Source: a virus
Virus record (IMG/VR): IMGVR_UViG_3300031841_001633
Span: 1-25,493 of that record
Strand: one strand, 5' to 3'
Length of the DNA: 25,493 nucleotides
The notes beneath the pieces were generated by a model that ran no database searches, was not told the DNA's origin, and was given only the letters and a program-made list of their open reading frames with translations. This document shows positions 16,013 to 22,421 of the stretch, piece after piece. Position numbers and translations under genes: made by a program. Positions within the stretch are counted from its first letter, which is position 1. Every line of letters starts with the position of its first letter.

Positions 16013-17197
16013 ATGCTTGACGAGCGCCTAAAGTCTTTTGCCACTCAGCGCCAAGCGGAGGCAATAGACGCTTACAATGAATCAGGCGGCTCAAGCGACA
16101 AGGCCGCGTTGATTCTTGGGGTCACGGGCCGTTCGGTAAGAAGGCACATTGCCGAGGTAAAAAGGAAGGCGGCTGACGCTGGGTTCGAGTACGACATTGG
16201 GCGCATCTACCCAGCACCAAGGGGTCACATAGTCAGCGGCTATTCAGAGCTGGTCAAGGCTGGACCTGACGACCCTCTCAACCGCATCGTATACTGGGTC
16301 AAGACAAACCGGAAGATAACAGAGCAACTGAGCGAATGCCGCGCCGTTATCGAGGCAATGGTCGAAGACCTACCAAAACTGCCTTCATCGACGTACAAAG
16401 GAACTGTCAAAGACTCCAACCACTTCGCTGTTATTCCTATTGGCGACCCGCACATTGGATTGCGCACTTGGGCAAGAGAGGTCGGGGTAGACTGGGACGT
16501 TAAGATTGCACTGCGTGTGTTTAGCAAGGTGTTCGCTAGGCTGTTTCAGAGGACGCCAGACACGCAAGAAGCGATTATCTTCAACTCTGGCGACTTCTTC
16601 CATGCGGATAACATTCGCGGCGAGACAGAGCGTTCAGGGCACAAGCTCGACTTGGATGGCAGGCCTGCATACTGGATAGACGCAGGCATTCATATCATGC
16701 GCGGCATCATCGACATGGCGCTGGAAAAATACAAGCGTGTGGTATTTGTGAATACGCCGGGGAACCACGACGACATCCTGGGGCTGACGCTCGGTATTGC
16801 CATCAAGCATATCTACAGCAACGAGCCCCGTCTGACCTGCAAGATTGAGCCAACGCCGTTTCAGTTCGTTCATCGCGGCAAGGTGCTGCTTGGGTTCTGT
16901 CACGGTCACACATGCAGGTTGCCTGCGCTGCCAGGAAAAATGGCGGACGACCAGAGCGACCTATGGGGTCAGACCACGTATCGGCATTGGTTCACGGGCC
17001 ACGTTCACCACAACCAGTGGTTGCAGTTTAAGGAGCATCCTGGGTGCACGGTTGAGTCGGTTGGCATCATTCCGCCACGCGATGCGTACGCCTACGGGGC
17101 AGGGTATGGGGCCAAGCGCGGCACTCAGTTGTGCATATTTGACATGCGTGGCAATATGCCTGACCGATACACTGAAACCGTCAGACCTGACGACTGA
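16013..17197 (+). CDS. HTH-containing calcineurin-like metallophosphoesterase
   Basis: A 394-residue protein with an N-terminal helix-turn-helix (about residues 12-50: YNESGGSSDKAALILGV, then TGRSVRRHIAEVKRKA) fused to a metallophosphoesterase domain. All expected metal motifs are present: G-D-P-H (144-147), G-D (193-194), G-N-H-D (250-253), G-H-T preceded by C-H (296-300) and G-H-V-H-H (329-333). Such phosphoesterases act as nucleases or phosphatases on DNA, RNA or nucleotides; the HTH suggests DNA binding. It starts seven bases after the holin stop, the place where T7 carries the small terminase, and the HTH resembles those of small terminases, but the phosphoesterase domain argues for a DNA-processing enzyme. 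Substrate unknown. Confidence 0.85.
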   Translation: MLDERLKSFATQRQAEAIDAYNESGGSSDKAALILGVTGRSVRRHIAEVKRKAADAGFEYDIGRIYPAPRGHIVSGYSELVKAGPDDPLNRIVYWVKTNRKITEQLSECRAVIEAMVEDLPKLPSSTYKGTVKDSNHFAVIPIGDPHIGLRTWAREVGVDWDVKIALRVFSKVFARLFQRTPDTQEAIIFNSGDFFHADNIRGETERSGHKLDLDGRPAYWIDAGIHIMRGIIDMALEKYKRVVFVNTPGNHDDILGLTLGIAIKHIYSNEPRLTCKIEPTPFQFVHRGKVLLGFCHGHTCRLPALPGKMADDQSDLWGQTTYRHWFTGHVHHNQWLQFKEHPGCTVESVGIIPPRDAYAYGAGYGAKRGTQLCIFDMRGNMPDRYTETVRPDD

Positions 17198-17205
17198 TTG
17201 CAGCC

Positions 17206-17445
17206 ATGATAGACCCCAAGAGCAGCGCACTCGATACCCAGGTTGATGGTAATCATTACTCAGTTATGGATATCCAGCCAGCCGAGTATATCCTGAGAAA
17301 CAAGATTGGATACGCCGAGGGTAACGTCATTAAGTATGTTAGCCGTTGGCGCTCGAAGGGTGGCATTAGCGACCTACGCAAGGCTAGGCACTATCTTGAC
17401 CTGTTGATTGAGATTGAAGCAGGCCAGGACTCGGTAAAAGTTTAG
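17206..17445 (+). CDS. DUF3310 protein (T7 gp1.7-related)
   Basis: A 79-residue protein holding the whole DUF3310 signature: D-G-N-H-Y (14-18), I-Q-P-A-E-Y-I (23-29), G-N-V-I-K-Y-V-S-R (39-47), K-G-G-I-x-D-L-x-K-A-x-x-Y-L-D-L-L-I-E (51-70). In T7 the gp1.7 relative is a nucleotide kinase of 196 residues; this short form contains only the core domain, so kinase activity is not certain. It begins nine nt after the phosphoesterase stop and lies eleven nt before the second tailspike; an early-type gene among late ones. Confidence 0.85.
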   Translation: MIDPKSSALDTQVDGNHYSVMDIQPAEYILRNKIGYAEGNVIKYVSRWRSKGGISDLRKARHYLDLLIEIEAGQDSVKV

Positions 17446-17456
17446 GAGAAATAAAC

Positions 17457-19067
17457 ATGGCACTCACTACAGTTAAAGGTGCTGTCCTCAATCGTGGTAT
17501 CAACGTTAAGGACTACGGTGCCAGGGGTGATGGTGTTACGGATGATACAGCCAGCCTCAGAGCTGCAGCTACATATGTAGGTACGAATGGCGGGAAGCTG
17601 ATATTCCCGACAGGTAATTACCTAATCTCTAATGACCTACAGATTCCCCTGGTGGGAGCGCCCGATATTATATTAGAGGGGCATGAAGCTACTATCACAG
17701 CCGCAGCTGGGTTCCCCGCAGGTAAGCTAGTCATAACCACAGGCACTGTAACAGGCGGGAGATTCACCTTTAGCGGGTTCACCCTGGATGCCACTAATGT
17801 ACCTAATTCAGGTGCTGGTGAGGCTAACGATGCGATATACGTAGCTAATGAATTGGATGAAGTTACCATCAGTAACTGTCACATATTCGCGGGTACGGAC
17901 TACGCTACGGCTGGGTCTGACTCAGGGATCTTCGTGGCGAGTGCTCTTAAGATTACCCTGGATAACAATAGAATCATTGGGTTTCCTGATGCCGGAATCT
18001 ATATCTCTGGCGATGCTACTGGGCTTATCGGGGAGAACTGCTATGTAGCCAATAACTACATTGAAGAGTGCAGTGTCGGTATCACTACAAAACGTCAGTT
18101 CAAACGGAACACCAACGTCAATAACTTCGTTAAGAAATGTCCTAACGGCATTGCGCAGGGCGATACAGTTACATTACTCCCGGGTGACGGTGGTTTAATT
18201 GCCAATAACCAGGTCGTAAACTGCGACAGGGGTATCGAACTTCGCGTTGATAATGGCGGTATTGTTTCCAACAATAGGGTCATAGATAGTGGATACAACA
18301 CCAGCTCGACCACTATAACTGGAATCTACATCTCTGGTAGCGACAATTCCGTTGTTGAAGGTAACTCGATAGTCGGCCTGTTAAGCGGTATCACCAAAGC
18401 GTCAGGGATGGATGGAATAAGCCTAATACGACGCACTATTGATGCCGTGAATTATGACTGTGATAGCAGCCTAGTCTCGGGCAACCTGGTTGAGGGCTTT
18501 CATACTGGCGTAAGGATGGATGCTAACTCGACAAATTCCAAGATTCTAAACAACGTAGGCGTGAACTGTACCGCAGATTACGTTACAGCTGGCACCTACT
18601 ACCTCACCGATGGCGACAGGATGTATATGTCTAATGACAGCTATACGTTCTTTAATACTATCGCGGCTACTGGACGCACGAGCTACGGTCATGAGTCCCC
18701 GCAGCGCAAGCACCACTTTGCAGATGGATATGCTAATGGGTCTTCCGCGAACGGAGGTGTTACAGGCACTTCATATCTGTACGAGTCTAGCGCCACCCAA
18801 GTAGTTAACTATGTTTGTCCTACATCGAATCAGACTCGGTTGGTCTTTGGTGACCCCACCAACAACAATATGGCTGACTTTAGGTTTGACGCTAGTAACG
18901 ATAAGTTCTCGTTCAACGGGGCCGCTGACGTCTTGATGGGGTCGAACAGTGTAGCTAACTCCAGCACTACAACTGGTGGTACAGGTAGTGCTGGCGCTGG
19001 CAACCAGTACGTGGAACTGACTATCGGCGGCACTACATATAAAGTCCTGCACGACGGTACTGTCTAA
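17457..19067 (+). CDS. Second tailspike-like protein with pectate-lyase fold, 536 aa
   Basis: Starts at ATG 17457 with a TAGGAGAAATAAAC ribosome region. Residues 15-35 carry the pectate-lyase superfamily opening (NVKDYGARGDGVTDD), almost the same as in the first tailspike, followed by about 370 residues of beta-helix repeats with N-N and G-I-x-I turns (ITLDNNRIIGFPDAGIYISG, SNNRVIDSG, VEGNSIVGL). The C-terminus (GNQYVELTIGGTTYKVLHDG) is a widespread trimer-end sequence in marine and environmental phage spikes. Unlike the first spike it lacks the T7-type head-binding domain, so it may attach through another virion protein. It sits outside the main tail operon, between a DUF3310 gene and an SSB-tailed protein. 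Confidence 0.85.
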   Translation: MALTTVKGAVLNRGINVKDYGARGDGVTDDTASLRAAATYVGTNGGKLIFPTGNYLISNDLQIPLVGAPDIILEGHEATITAAAGFPAGKLVITTGTVTGGRFTFSGFTLDATNVPNSGAGEANDAIYVANELDEVTISNCHIFAGTDYATAGSDSGIFVASALKITLDNNRIIGFPDAGIYISGDATGLIGENCYVANNYIEECSVGITTKRQFKRNTNVNNFVKKCPNGIAQGDTVTLLPGDGGLIANNQVVNCDRGIELRVDNGGIVSNNRVIDSGYNTSSTTITGIYISGSDNSVVEGNSIVGLLSGITKASGMDGISLIRRTIDAVNYDCDSSLVSGNLVEGFHTGVRMDANSTNSKILNNVGVNCTADYVTAGTYYLTDGDRMYMSNDSYTFFNTIAATGRTSYGHESPQRKHHFADGYANGSSANGGVTGTSYLYESSATQVVNYVCPTSNQTRLVFGDPTNNNMADFRFDASNDKFSFNGAADVLMGSNSVANSSTTTGGTGSAGAGNQYVELTIGGTTYKVLHDGTV

Positions 19068-19080
19068 GGAGTAACCAATG
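19065..19080 (+). promoter_or_regulatory. Copy of tailspike stop/ribosome-site junction
   Basis: TAAGGAGTAACC at 19065-19076 followed by one base and ATG 19078. The 12 bases and spacing are the same as at 15577-15592 after the first tailspike. Confidence 0.65.
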
Positions 19081-19146
19081 GGACAGAAGGTATCCGGGGT
19101 TATCCCCACAACATGGAGGCAATATGCCCTACGAGCAACGAGATAA
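19078..19146 (+). CDS. Tiny 22-codon frame overlapping next gene
   Basis: Begins MGQKVSGVIPTTW with a strong ribosome site eight bases upstream and ends at TAA 19144-19146, overlapping the start of the gene at 19124 out of frame. It contains the small inverted pair GGGG-TTAT-CCCC (19096-19107). As with the tiny frame before the holin, it could be a leader for the downstream gene, which has its own GGAGG at 19115-19119. Coding status uncertain. Confidence 0.3.
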   Translation: MGQKVSGVIPTTWRQYALRATR

Positions 19147-19393
19147 CAGCGGTTCACTATTCAAGAATGACCGCAAGGAAACCAGTAACCACCCGGACTA
19201 TACGGGCAAGTGCATGGTTAACGGTAAGATGATGCGCATGGCTGCGTGGATGAAGGAGTCAGGGTCAGGCACCAAATACATGTCGTTCGCCTTTTCTGAG
19301 CCCAGGGAGGCCCCGCCTAAGGATGACTGGGAGTCGCCCAAGAAGGCGGCGCCAGAGCCTCAGCCTGTGCTTGAAGACGACATCCCGTTTTAG
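19124..19393 (+). CDS. Small protein with SSB-type acidic DDIPF tail, 89 aa
   Basis: Begins MPYEQRDNSGSLFKNDRKE and continues with HPDYTGKCMVNGKMMRMAAW and KYMSFAFSEP, a compact five-strand pattern seen in uncharacterised phage and proteobacterial proteins with the same RDNSGSLFKNDRKE opening. After residue 65 comes a Pro/Lys/Glu linker and the last nine residues read LEDDIPF-type; D-D-I-P-F is the conserved tip by which bacterial SSB recruits repair and replication proteins. It has a GGAGG ribosome site four bases before ATG. The layout (small beta core, flexible linker, DDIPF tip) fits a phage single-strand-binding protein serving the RecT, exonuclease and helicase genes, but an OB fold cannot be proved by eye. 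Confidence 0.6.
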   Translation: MPYEQRDNSGSLFKNDRKETSNHPDYTGKCMVNGKMMRMAAWMKESGSGTKYMSFAFSEPREAPPKDDWESPKKAAPEPQPVLEDDIPF

Positions 19394-19413
19394 TCTGCCG
19401 GGAGGGTATACCT

Positions 19414-19704
19414 ATGCCAGAGAAGAAAGACCCACGGTTAGCGCGAGCAGGTGTGAGTGGCTACAACAAGCCTAAGCGCACGCCTAACCACCCTAAGAAG
19501 TCTCACGTTGTGGTGGCTAAACAGGGCGACCAGATAAAGACTATCCGCTTTGGTGAGCAGGGGGCTAAGACCGCTGGCAAGCCTAAGGCCGGGGAGTCTG
19601 ACAAGATGAAAAGCAAGCGCGCTTCGTTCAAAGCTCGGCATGGTAAGAACATTGCCAAGGGCAAGATGAGCGCGGCGTACTGGTCCTCAAAGGTAAAATG
19701 GTAA
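19414..19704 (+). CDS. Small basic phage protein, DUF6321-like, 96 aa
   Basis: Highly basic 96-residue protein: MPEKKDPRLARAGVSGYNKP, then KRTPNHPKKSHVVVAK, and a C-terminal SFKARHGKNIAKGKMSAAYW segment. The P-R-L-x-R-A-G-V-x-G-Y-N-K-P-K-R-T-P opening and the K-A-R-H-x-K-N-I-x-K-G-K-M-S-A-A-Y-W ending are the pattern of a small phage family of unknown role that I recall as DUF6321. Start ATG 19414 follows GGGAGG seven to twelve bases upstream. Its stop overlaps the next start by one base (TAATG). Charge suggests nucleic-acid contact; not shown. Confidence 0.75.
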   Translation: MPEKKDPRLARAGVSGYNKPKRTPNHPKKSHVVVAKQGDQIKTIRFGEQGAKTAGKPKAGESDKMKSKRASFKARHGKNIAKGKMSAAYWSSKVKW

Positions 19705-19859
19705 TGGCAAAGAAACCAGGACTGTACGCAAACATTCACGCCAAGCGAAAGCGCATCGCTGCTGGCTCGGGTGAGAAAATGCGCAAACCAGGATCTAAAG
19801 GCGCGCCGACCAAGGCGCAGTTCAAGAAAGCGGCTAAGACCGCAAAGGGGAAGAAGTAA
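19704..19859 (+). CDS. Small lysine-rich phage protein, 51 aa
   Basis: Translates from ATG 19704, which shares its A with the upstream TAA, as MAKKPGLYANIHAKRKRIAA and continues with G-S-G-E-K-M-R-K-P-G and a Lys/Ala tail ending KTAKGKK. The K-P-G-L-Y-A-N-I-H-A-K-R-x-R-I-A-x-G-S-G-E-K-M-R-K-P-G pattern recurs in many short phage proteins found beside virion genes. About one third of residues are Lys or Arg. Function unknown; a DNA-associated virion protein is a reasonable guess. Confidence 0.72.
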   Translation: MAKKPGLYANIHAKRKRIAAGSGEKMRKPGSKGAPTKAQFKKAAKTAKGKK

Positions 19860-19972
19860 TGCCTTACGGCAAGAAGAAAGCCGCGGTCAAGTCTACATTC
19901 AAAACGTGCAAGGGTTGCACATCGCCAGCGGCATGTAGCAAGGCCAAGGCTTGCAAGGGCAAAAAGAAATAA
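19859..19972 (+). CDS. Tiny Lys/Cys-rich protein, 37 aa
   Basis: Starts in a one-base overlap (TAATG) with the preceding gene and reads MPYGKKKAAVKSTFKTCKGC and on to a KGKKK end at TAA 19970-19972. Four cysteines at residues 17, 20, 26 and 32 give C-x2-C-x5-C-x5-C, which could bind one zinc ion, in a very basic chain. It is the last gene of the rightward block. The tight overlap with two other small basic genes argues it is translated. Function unknown. Confidence 0.6.
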   Translation: MPYGKKKAAVKSTFKTCKGCTSPAACSKAKACKGKKK

Positions 19973-19986
19973 GGGGGTGGTCTAGG

Positions 19987-20021
19987 AGCCATGCGCGCCA
20001 AGGAACACAGTGCGCATGGCT
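19987..20021. terminator. Stem-loop between convergent gene blocks
   Basis: A perfect 10-bp inverted repeat, AGCCATGCGC (19987-19996) and GCGCATGGCT (20012-20021), with a 15-nt loop. It sits in the 64-bp gap between the end of the rightward block (19972) and the end of the leftward RecT gene (20037). There is no T-run on either side, so it may be a weak or factor-assisted bidirectional terminator or a transcript-end stabiliser. Confidence 0.5.
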
Positions 20022-20036
20022 ACCCAGATAGCTAAC

Positions 20037-20843
20037 CTACAGCAGCTCCGCTTCCTCTACTGCCACCTCACCATAATCCTCTGGCCCTTCGGGCATTGGT
20101 GGCTCTTCCTCAAAGACCTCAGCCTCAATGATAGCGGCGGAACGCGTGGTCGTTTTGTCTTGCGACGGTTTGTCGGTTTCCTGTACGTCTGTTGCATAGG
20201 TGTAGTTCTCGTTGTCGTGTTCCAACATCTGGTCCAGGTCCGCTGACGACGGCAGATACTTCGCGATACGGCGCAGCACAGACTTCTTAGCCATTTCCTC
20301 AGGCCACTCGGACCACGGGCCTCGACCACTTGCGCGACTGACACCTCGCACCTTGGCTATCTGCTCCATGTTCATCAGCTCAACGACCGAGCCGCCGTCC
20401 TTCATCTTGGCGACGGCGTAAACACCAATCATGGGCCCGCGCTCACCAAACCAATCAGGCTGGTGGTCAGGCACGTCGTCGTTCGCTGGGTTGTACGCAA
20501 ACTTGTCCTTCTCGTGCACCGTCTGCGCGGTGATGGTGCTTATCTGCCCAGAGTTTCGTAGCTTCTTGAGCAGCCCAGCAACCATAGGCATGTACTGCGC
20601 TGACCCTTTGAACTGGACGATAGCTGCCTCACGCCCATCGAGGATAAGTCCATCTTGCGCCGCCTTCTGGCACGCCGCGTAAATGGAGGAGCGATTGCAC
20701 TTGAGGATGCTGGGGTTGTTCTGCACTGCGCCAACGATGGTGCGCATGAACTTCTGACTAGGGATGTGTGCTGGCAGCACAGACTTAAACTGACGCTCGT
20801 GCAATGCGAGGTCTTTGGTGAATACTGCAATTTCGTTGCTCAC
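20037..20843 (-). CDS. RecT-family single-strand annealing protein
   Basis: A 268-residue protein on the minus strand. The N-terminal RecT pattern is clear: F-x-x-V-L-P-A-H-I (residues about 19-27), then a K-F-M-R-T-I-V-G-A-V-Q-N-N-P-S-I-L-K-C segment and AACQKAAQDGLILDGREAA. The core continues with YMPMVAGLLKKLRNSG, and IGVYAVAKMKDGG, EWPEEMAKKSVLRRIAKYLP. The last 50 residues are acidic and low-complexity, typical of RecT/beta-like proteins. It anneals complementary single strands during phage recombination. Its GTG start at 20843 overlaps the exonuclease stop (TAGTG), so the two are coupled. Strong call. Confidence 0.92.
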   Translation of the reverse strand: MSNEIAVFTKDLALHERQFKSVLPAHIPSQKFMRTIVGAVQNNPSILKCNRSSIYAACQKAAQDGLILDGREAAIVQFKGSAQYMPMVAGLLKKLRNSGQISTITAQTVHEKDKFAYNPANDDVPDHQPDWFGERGPMIGVYAVAKMKDGGSVVELMNMEQIAKVRGVSRASGRGPWSEWPEEMAKKSVLRRIAKYLPSSADLDQMLEHDNENYTYATDVQETDKPSQDKTTTRSAAIIEAEVFEEEPPMPEGPEDYGEVAVEEAELL

Positions 20844-21766
20844 TATTTCTTCTCCCGAATGGTGAATTGACGATAGCCCTTGCGACCGCCGTAAGTAGTG
20901 CCGACCATGTCAGCCGTGATGAGGGTAGGCTCGGTGTCCTTGGTGCGGCCACAGTTCAACGTCAGGTCTTCCGCAACCACCTTGCTGATGTCGTCGCCAA
21001 TGAGGTCAAGCATTTTCGCTTTCAGCTTCTTTGCTTCATCGTCTGCTTTCTTTGCTTCAGCCTTCCACTTTTTGTAGCGAGCCATGAAGTCAGACAGCTG
21101 CTCATCAGCTTCTATTGTTCCAGCACCGCCGCCTGGGTGTAGCTCAATAATTACGTCGGCGTCCATCTCGTAATTCGGCGTAGGCTCGACACCAGCCTCG
21201 ATGCTGCGCCAGAACTCAGATGCTTTCTTGCGAATGCCTGCGCCCACCTTGGGGTTGCGTTCGCGGAATATGAGGTGCAGTGAGTTGCCACCAACCAGTG
21301 CGGCGATGATGGCGCCGGGGCGCTCTGCAATCTCAAGCTGATGCTGCACCTGCACCTCGATATGGTCGGGTGCCTCGTCTTCAGTCCAGTTGTCTCGGTA
21401 AACCCACTGGTCGACGTTCTTGCATTCGATAAGCCAGCCAGCGTATTCGCCCTCGGCCACCTCGTAGTCGAATGACGAGCCGAGACGGGCGTAAGGGTCG
21501 CGCATGTAGTCCTTCAGGGGCTTGATGGCGGCGTTCAGTTCCATACCCGTTAGCTGGGCTATGCCTGACTCTAGGGCGCGGCCTGCGCGCATCCTGAAGT
21601 TATCGGGGAACTCAGGTGTCTCGCCACTGCGCTTGCGGTGCCAGAGTTCAAACTCGGTCATGTACGGGCTAAGGCCGAATAAAGCAGCAGTCTCAGTGCT
21701 GGTCAGGTCTTGCTTGCGCATGCCGAGCCAGTGCTGCTCGTTGTCTGGGGTGATGCGTTCAATCAT
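20843..21766 (-). CDS. YqaJ-type viral exonuclease (RecE/lambda-Exo-like)
   Basis: I place the start at ATG 21766 (MIERITPDNEQHW) because AAGGAG lies six bases upstream (21773-21778); an open extension to 21817 has no ribosome site. The 307-residue product shows the YqaJ core: W-L-G-M-R-K-Q-D-L-T-S-T-E-T-A-A-L-F-G-L-S-P-Y near residues 13-35, R-A-G-R-A-L-E near 60-66, the metal-binding D100 (SSFDYE), E115-x-K117 (WLIECKNV), and a following Gln-rich helix (VQVQHQLE, 138-145). The C-terminal third has a coiled-coil stretch (KKWKAEAKKADDEAKKLKAK). It resects double strands 5' to 3' to feed the RecT partner encoded next. Pairing of both genes in one leftward operon is typical of phage recombination modules. 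Confidence 0.92.
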   Translation of the reverse strand: MIERITPDNEQHWLGMRKQDLTSTETAALFGLSPYMTEFELWHRKRSGETPEFPDNFRMRAGRALESGIAQLTGMELNAAIKPLKDYMRDPYARLGSSFDYEVAEGEYAGWLIECKNVDQWVYRDNWTEDEAPDHIEVQVQHQLEIAERPGAIIAALVGGNSLHLIFRERNPKVGAGIRKKASEFWRSIEAGVEPTPNYEMDADVIIELHPGGGAGTIEADEQLSDFMARYKKWKAEAKKADDEAKKLKAKMLDLIGDDISKVVAEDLTLNCGRTKDTEPTLITADMVGTTYGGRKGYRQFTIREKK

Positions 21767-21780
21767 TGATGTCTCCTTTG

Positions 21781-21796
21781 TTGTCACGAGTGACAA
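21781..21796. promoter_or_regulatory. Operator-like dyad TTGTCAC-GA-GTGACAA
   Basis: A 16-bp sequence with perfect 7-bp arms and a 2-bp centre, 15 bases upstream of the exonuclease start. It covers the predicted transcription start of the leftward promoter, the standard place for a repressor. No repressor gene is identified; the small HTH protein at 22454 is one candidate regulator in the window. Confidence 0.55.
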
Positions 21797-21824
21797 TGAT
21801 GAATCAATATGACACATGCGTCAA
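21796..21824 (-). promoter_or_regulatory. Candidate sigma-70 promoter for exonuclease-RecT
   Basis: On the minus strand, TTGACG (21819-21824, five of six to consensus) is followed after 17 bases by CATCAT (21796-21801, four of six). The predicted start is near 21789, inside the dyad at 21781-21796. A second, imperfect 16-bp dyad with the same 7-2-7 layout (ATGACAC-AT-GCGTCAA, 21809-21824) covers the -35. Motif-based only. Confidence 0.45.
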
Positions 21825-21836
21825 CAACGAATTGAA

Positions 21837-21928
21837 AGGCGAAAGTTACCTACCTCGGGAGGCGAAAGTTACCTACCTCGGGAGGCGAAAGTTACCTACC
21901 TCGGGAGGCGAAAGTTACCTACCTCGGA
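21837..21928. repeat. Four tandem 23-bp repeats (iteron-like)
   Basis: Four head-to-tail copies of a 23-bp unit, starting AGGCGAAAGTT and ending ACCTACCTCGGG, at 21837-21859, 21860-21882, 21883-21905 and 21906-21928; the only difference is the last base of copy four. Each junction forms CCTC-GG-GAGG. The unit length is not a multiple of three and the array lies in the 177-bp gap between two leftward genes, so it is not coding. Exact directly repeated 20-odd-bp units upstream of replication or recombination genes suggest an origin or a multi-site regulator target. Confidence 0.85.
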
Positions 21929-21943
21929 GTCACCTGGAGCCCA

Positions 21944-22399
21944 TCAAGACAGCTCGAAATGCGGTGCATCAATGAACGGCCTGCGACCTTGCGACCTGCG
22001 TTTATCAACGTAGCTGTTCATGGCTTCCTCCATAGTTCCCCGCCAGACGCTGATATTGCTCACAGTCCAAGCGCCGCCCCAGCGCACCGAGGCGGTGTGG
22101 TGAATGGCTGCTTCTTTGAATGCGTCGGCAATCTCGTCGTACAGAGCAAGCTCCCAGCTAATGCGGGGCCCGATGTACGCGACGACATCAACCGCAAGCC
22201 CGGTCAAGTGTTTGCTGTGCATGGTCTTGGTTGCGCCACGGTCGTATAGCTCCTGCTGCGCTCTAACGGTTCTGAGTCCGCAGGTCACACCAAAGTCGAC
22301 CTCGGTGAGGCTGATAGCTTGGTGGACGATAGAGCATAGCTGCGGGTGTACGCCCTCAAGACGCTGTAGTGACCTTTTCGATAGCCTGTACGTTGACAT
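21944..22399 (-). CDS. Endolysin, peptidase M15 family (L-alanyl-D-glutamate or D-Ala type)
   Basis: A 151-residue enzyme from ATG 22399 (MSTYRLSKRSLQRLEGVHP), the start that matches the family's usual beginning; in-frame starts at 22414 and 22510 only add residues unlike the family and neither start has a strong ribosome site. The zinc motifs are present: S-K-H-L-T-G-L-A-V-D at 62-71 (H64, D71) and P-H-F-E-L at 146-150 (H147). The preceding FGVTCGLRTVRAQQELYDRG is also typical. It cleaves cell-wall peptides and needs the holin because there is no signal peptide. It is on the opposite strand to, and 6 kb from, the holin, so lysis genes are split. Its 5' end overlaps the divergent promoter. 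Confidence 0.88.
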   Translation of the reverse strand: MSTYRLSKRSLQRLEGVHPQLCSIVHQAISLTEVDFGVTCGLRTVRAQQELYDRGATKTMHSKHLTGLAVDVVAYIGPRISWELALYDEIADAFKEAAIHHTASVRWGGAWTVSNISVWRGTMEEAMNSYVDKRRSQGRRPFIDAPHFELS

Positions 22400-22421
22400 T
22401 ATATTTGACGCCATAGACAAT
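22393..22421 (+). promoter_or_regulatory. Candidate sigma-70 promoter for the rightward helicase operon
   Basis: A consensus -35 TTGACA (22393-22398), a 17-bp spacer and GACAAT (22416-22421, four of six). Transcription would begin near 22428, giving a 26-nt leader before ATG 22454. The -35 overlaps the start codon of the divergent endolysin gene. Confidence 0.5.

Noticed and set aside
21837-21928. CRISPR array
   Set aside because: The 23-bp units are directly joined with no spacers and there are no cas genes, so this is a tandem repeat.
21816-22013. Plus-strand frames running through the 23-bp repeats
   Set aside because: Their peptides are only the repeat read in shifting frames and they run antisense into the endolysin gene.
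22398-22403. Perfect leftward TATAAT as an endolysin promoter
   Set aside because: No -35 at the right distance, and the start point would fall inside the endolysin reading frame.
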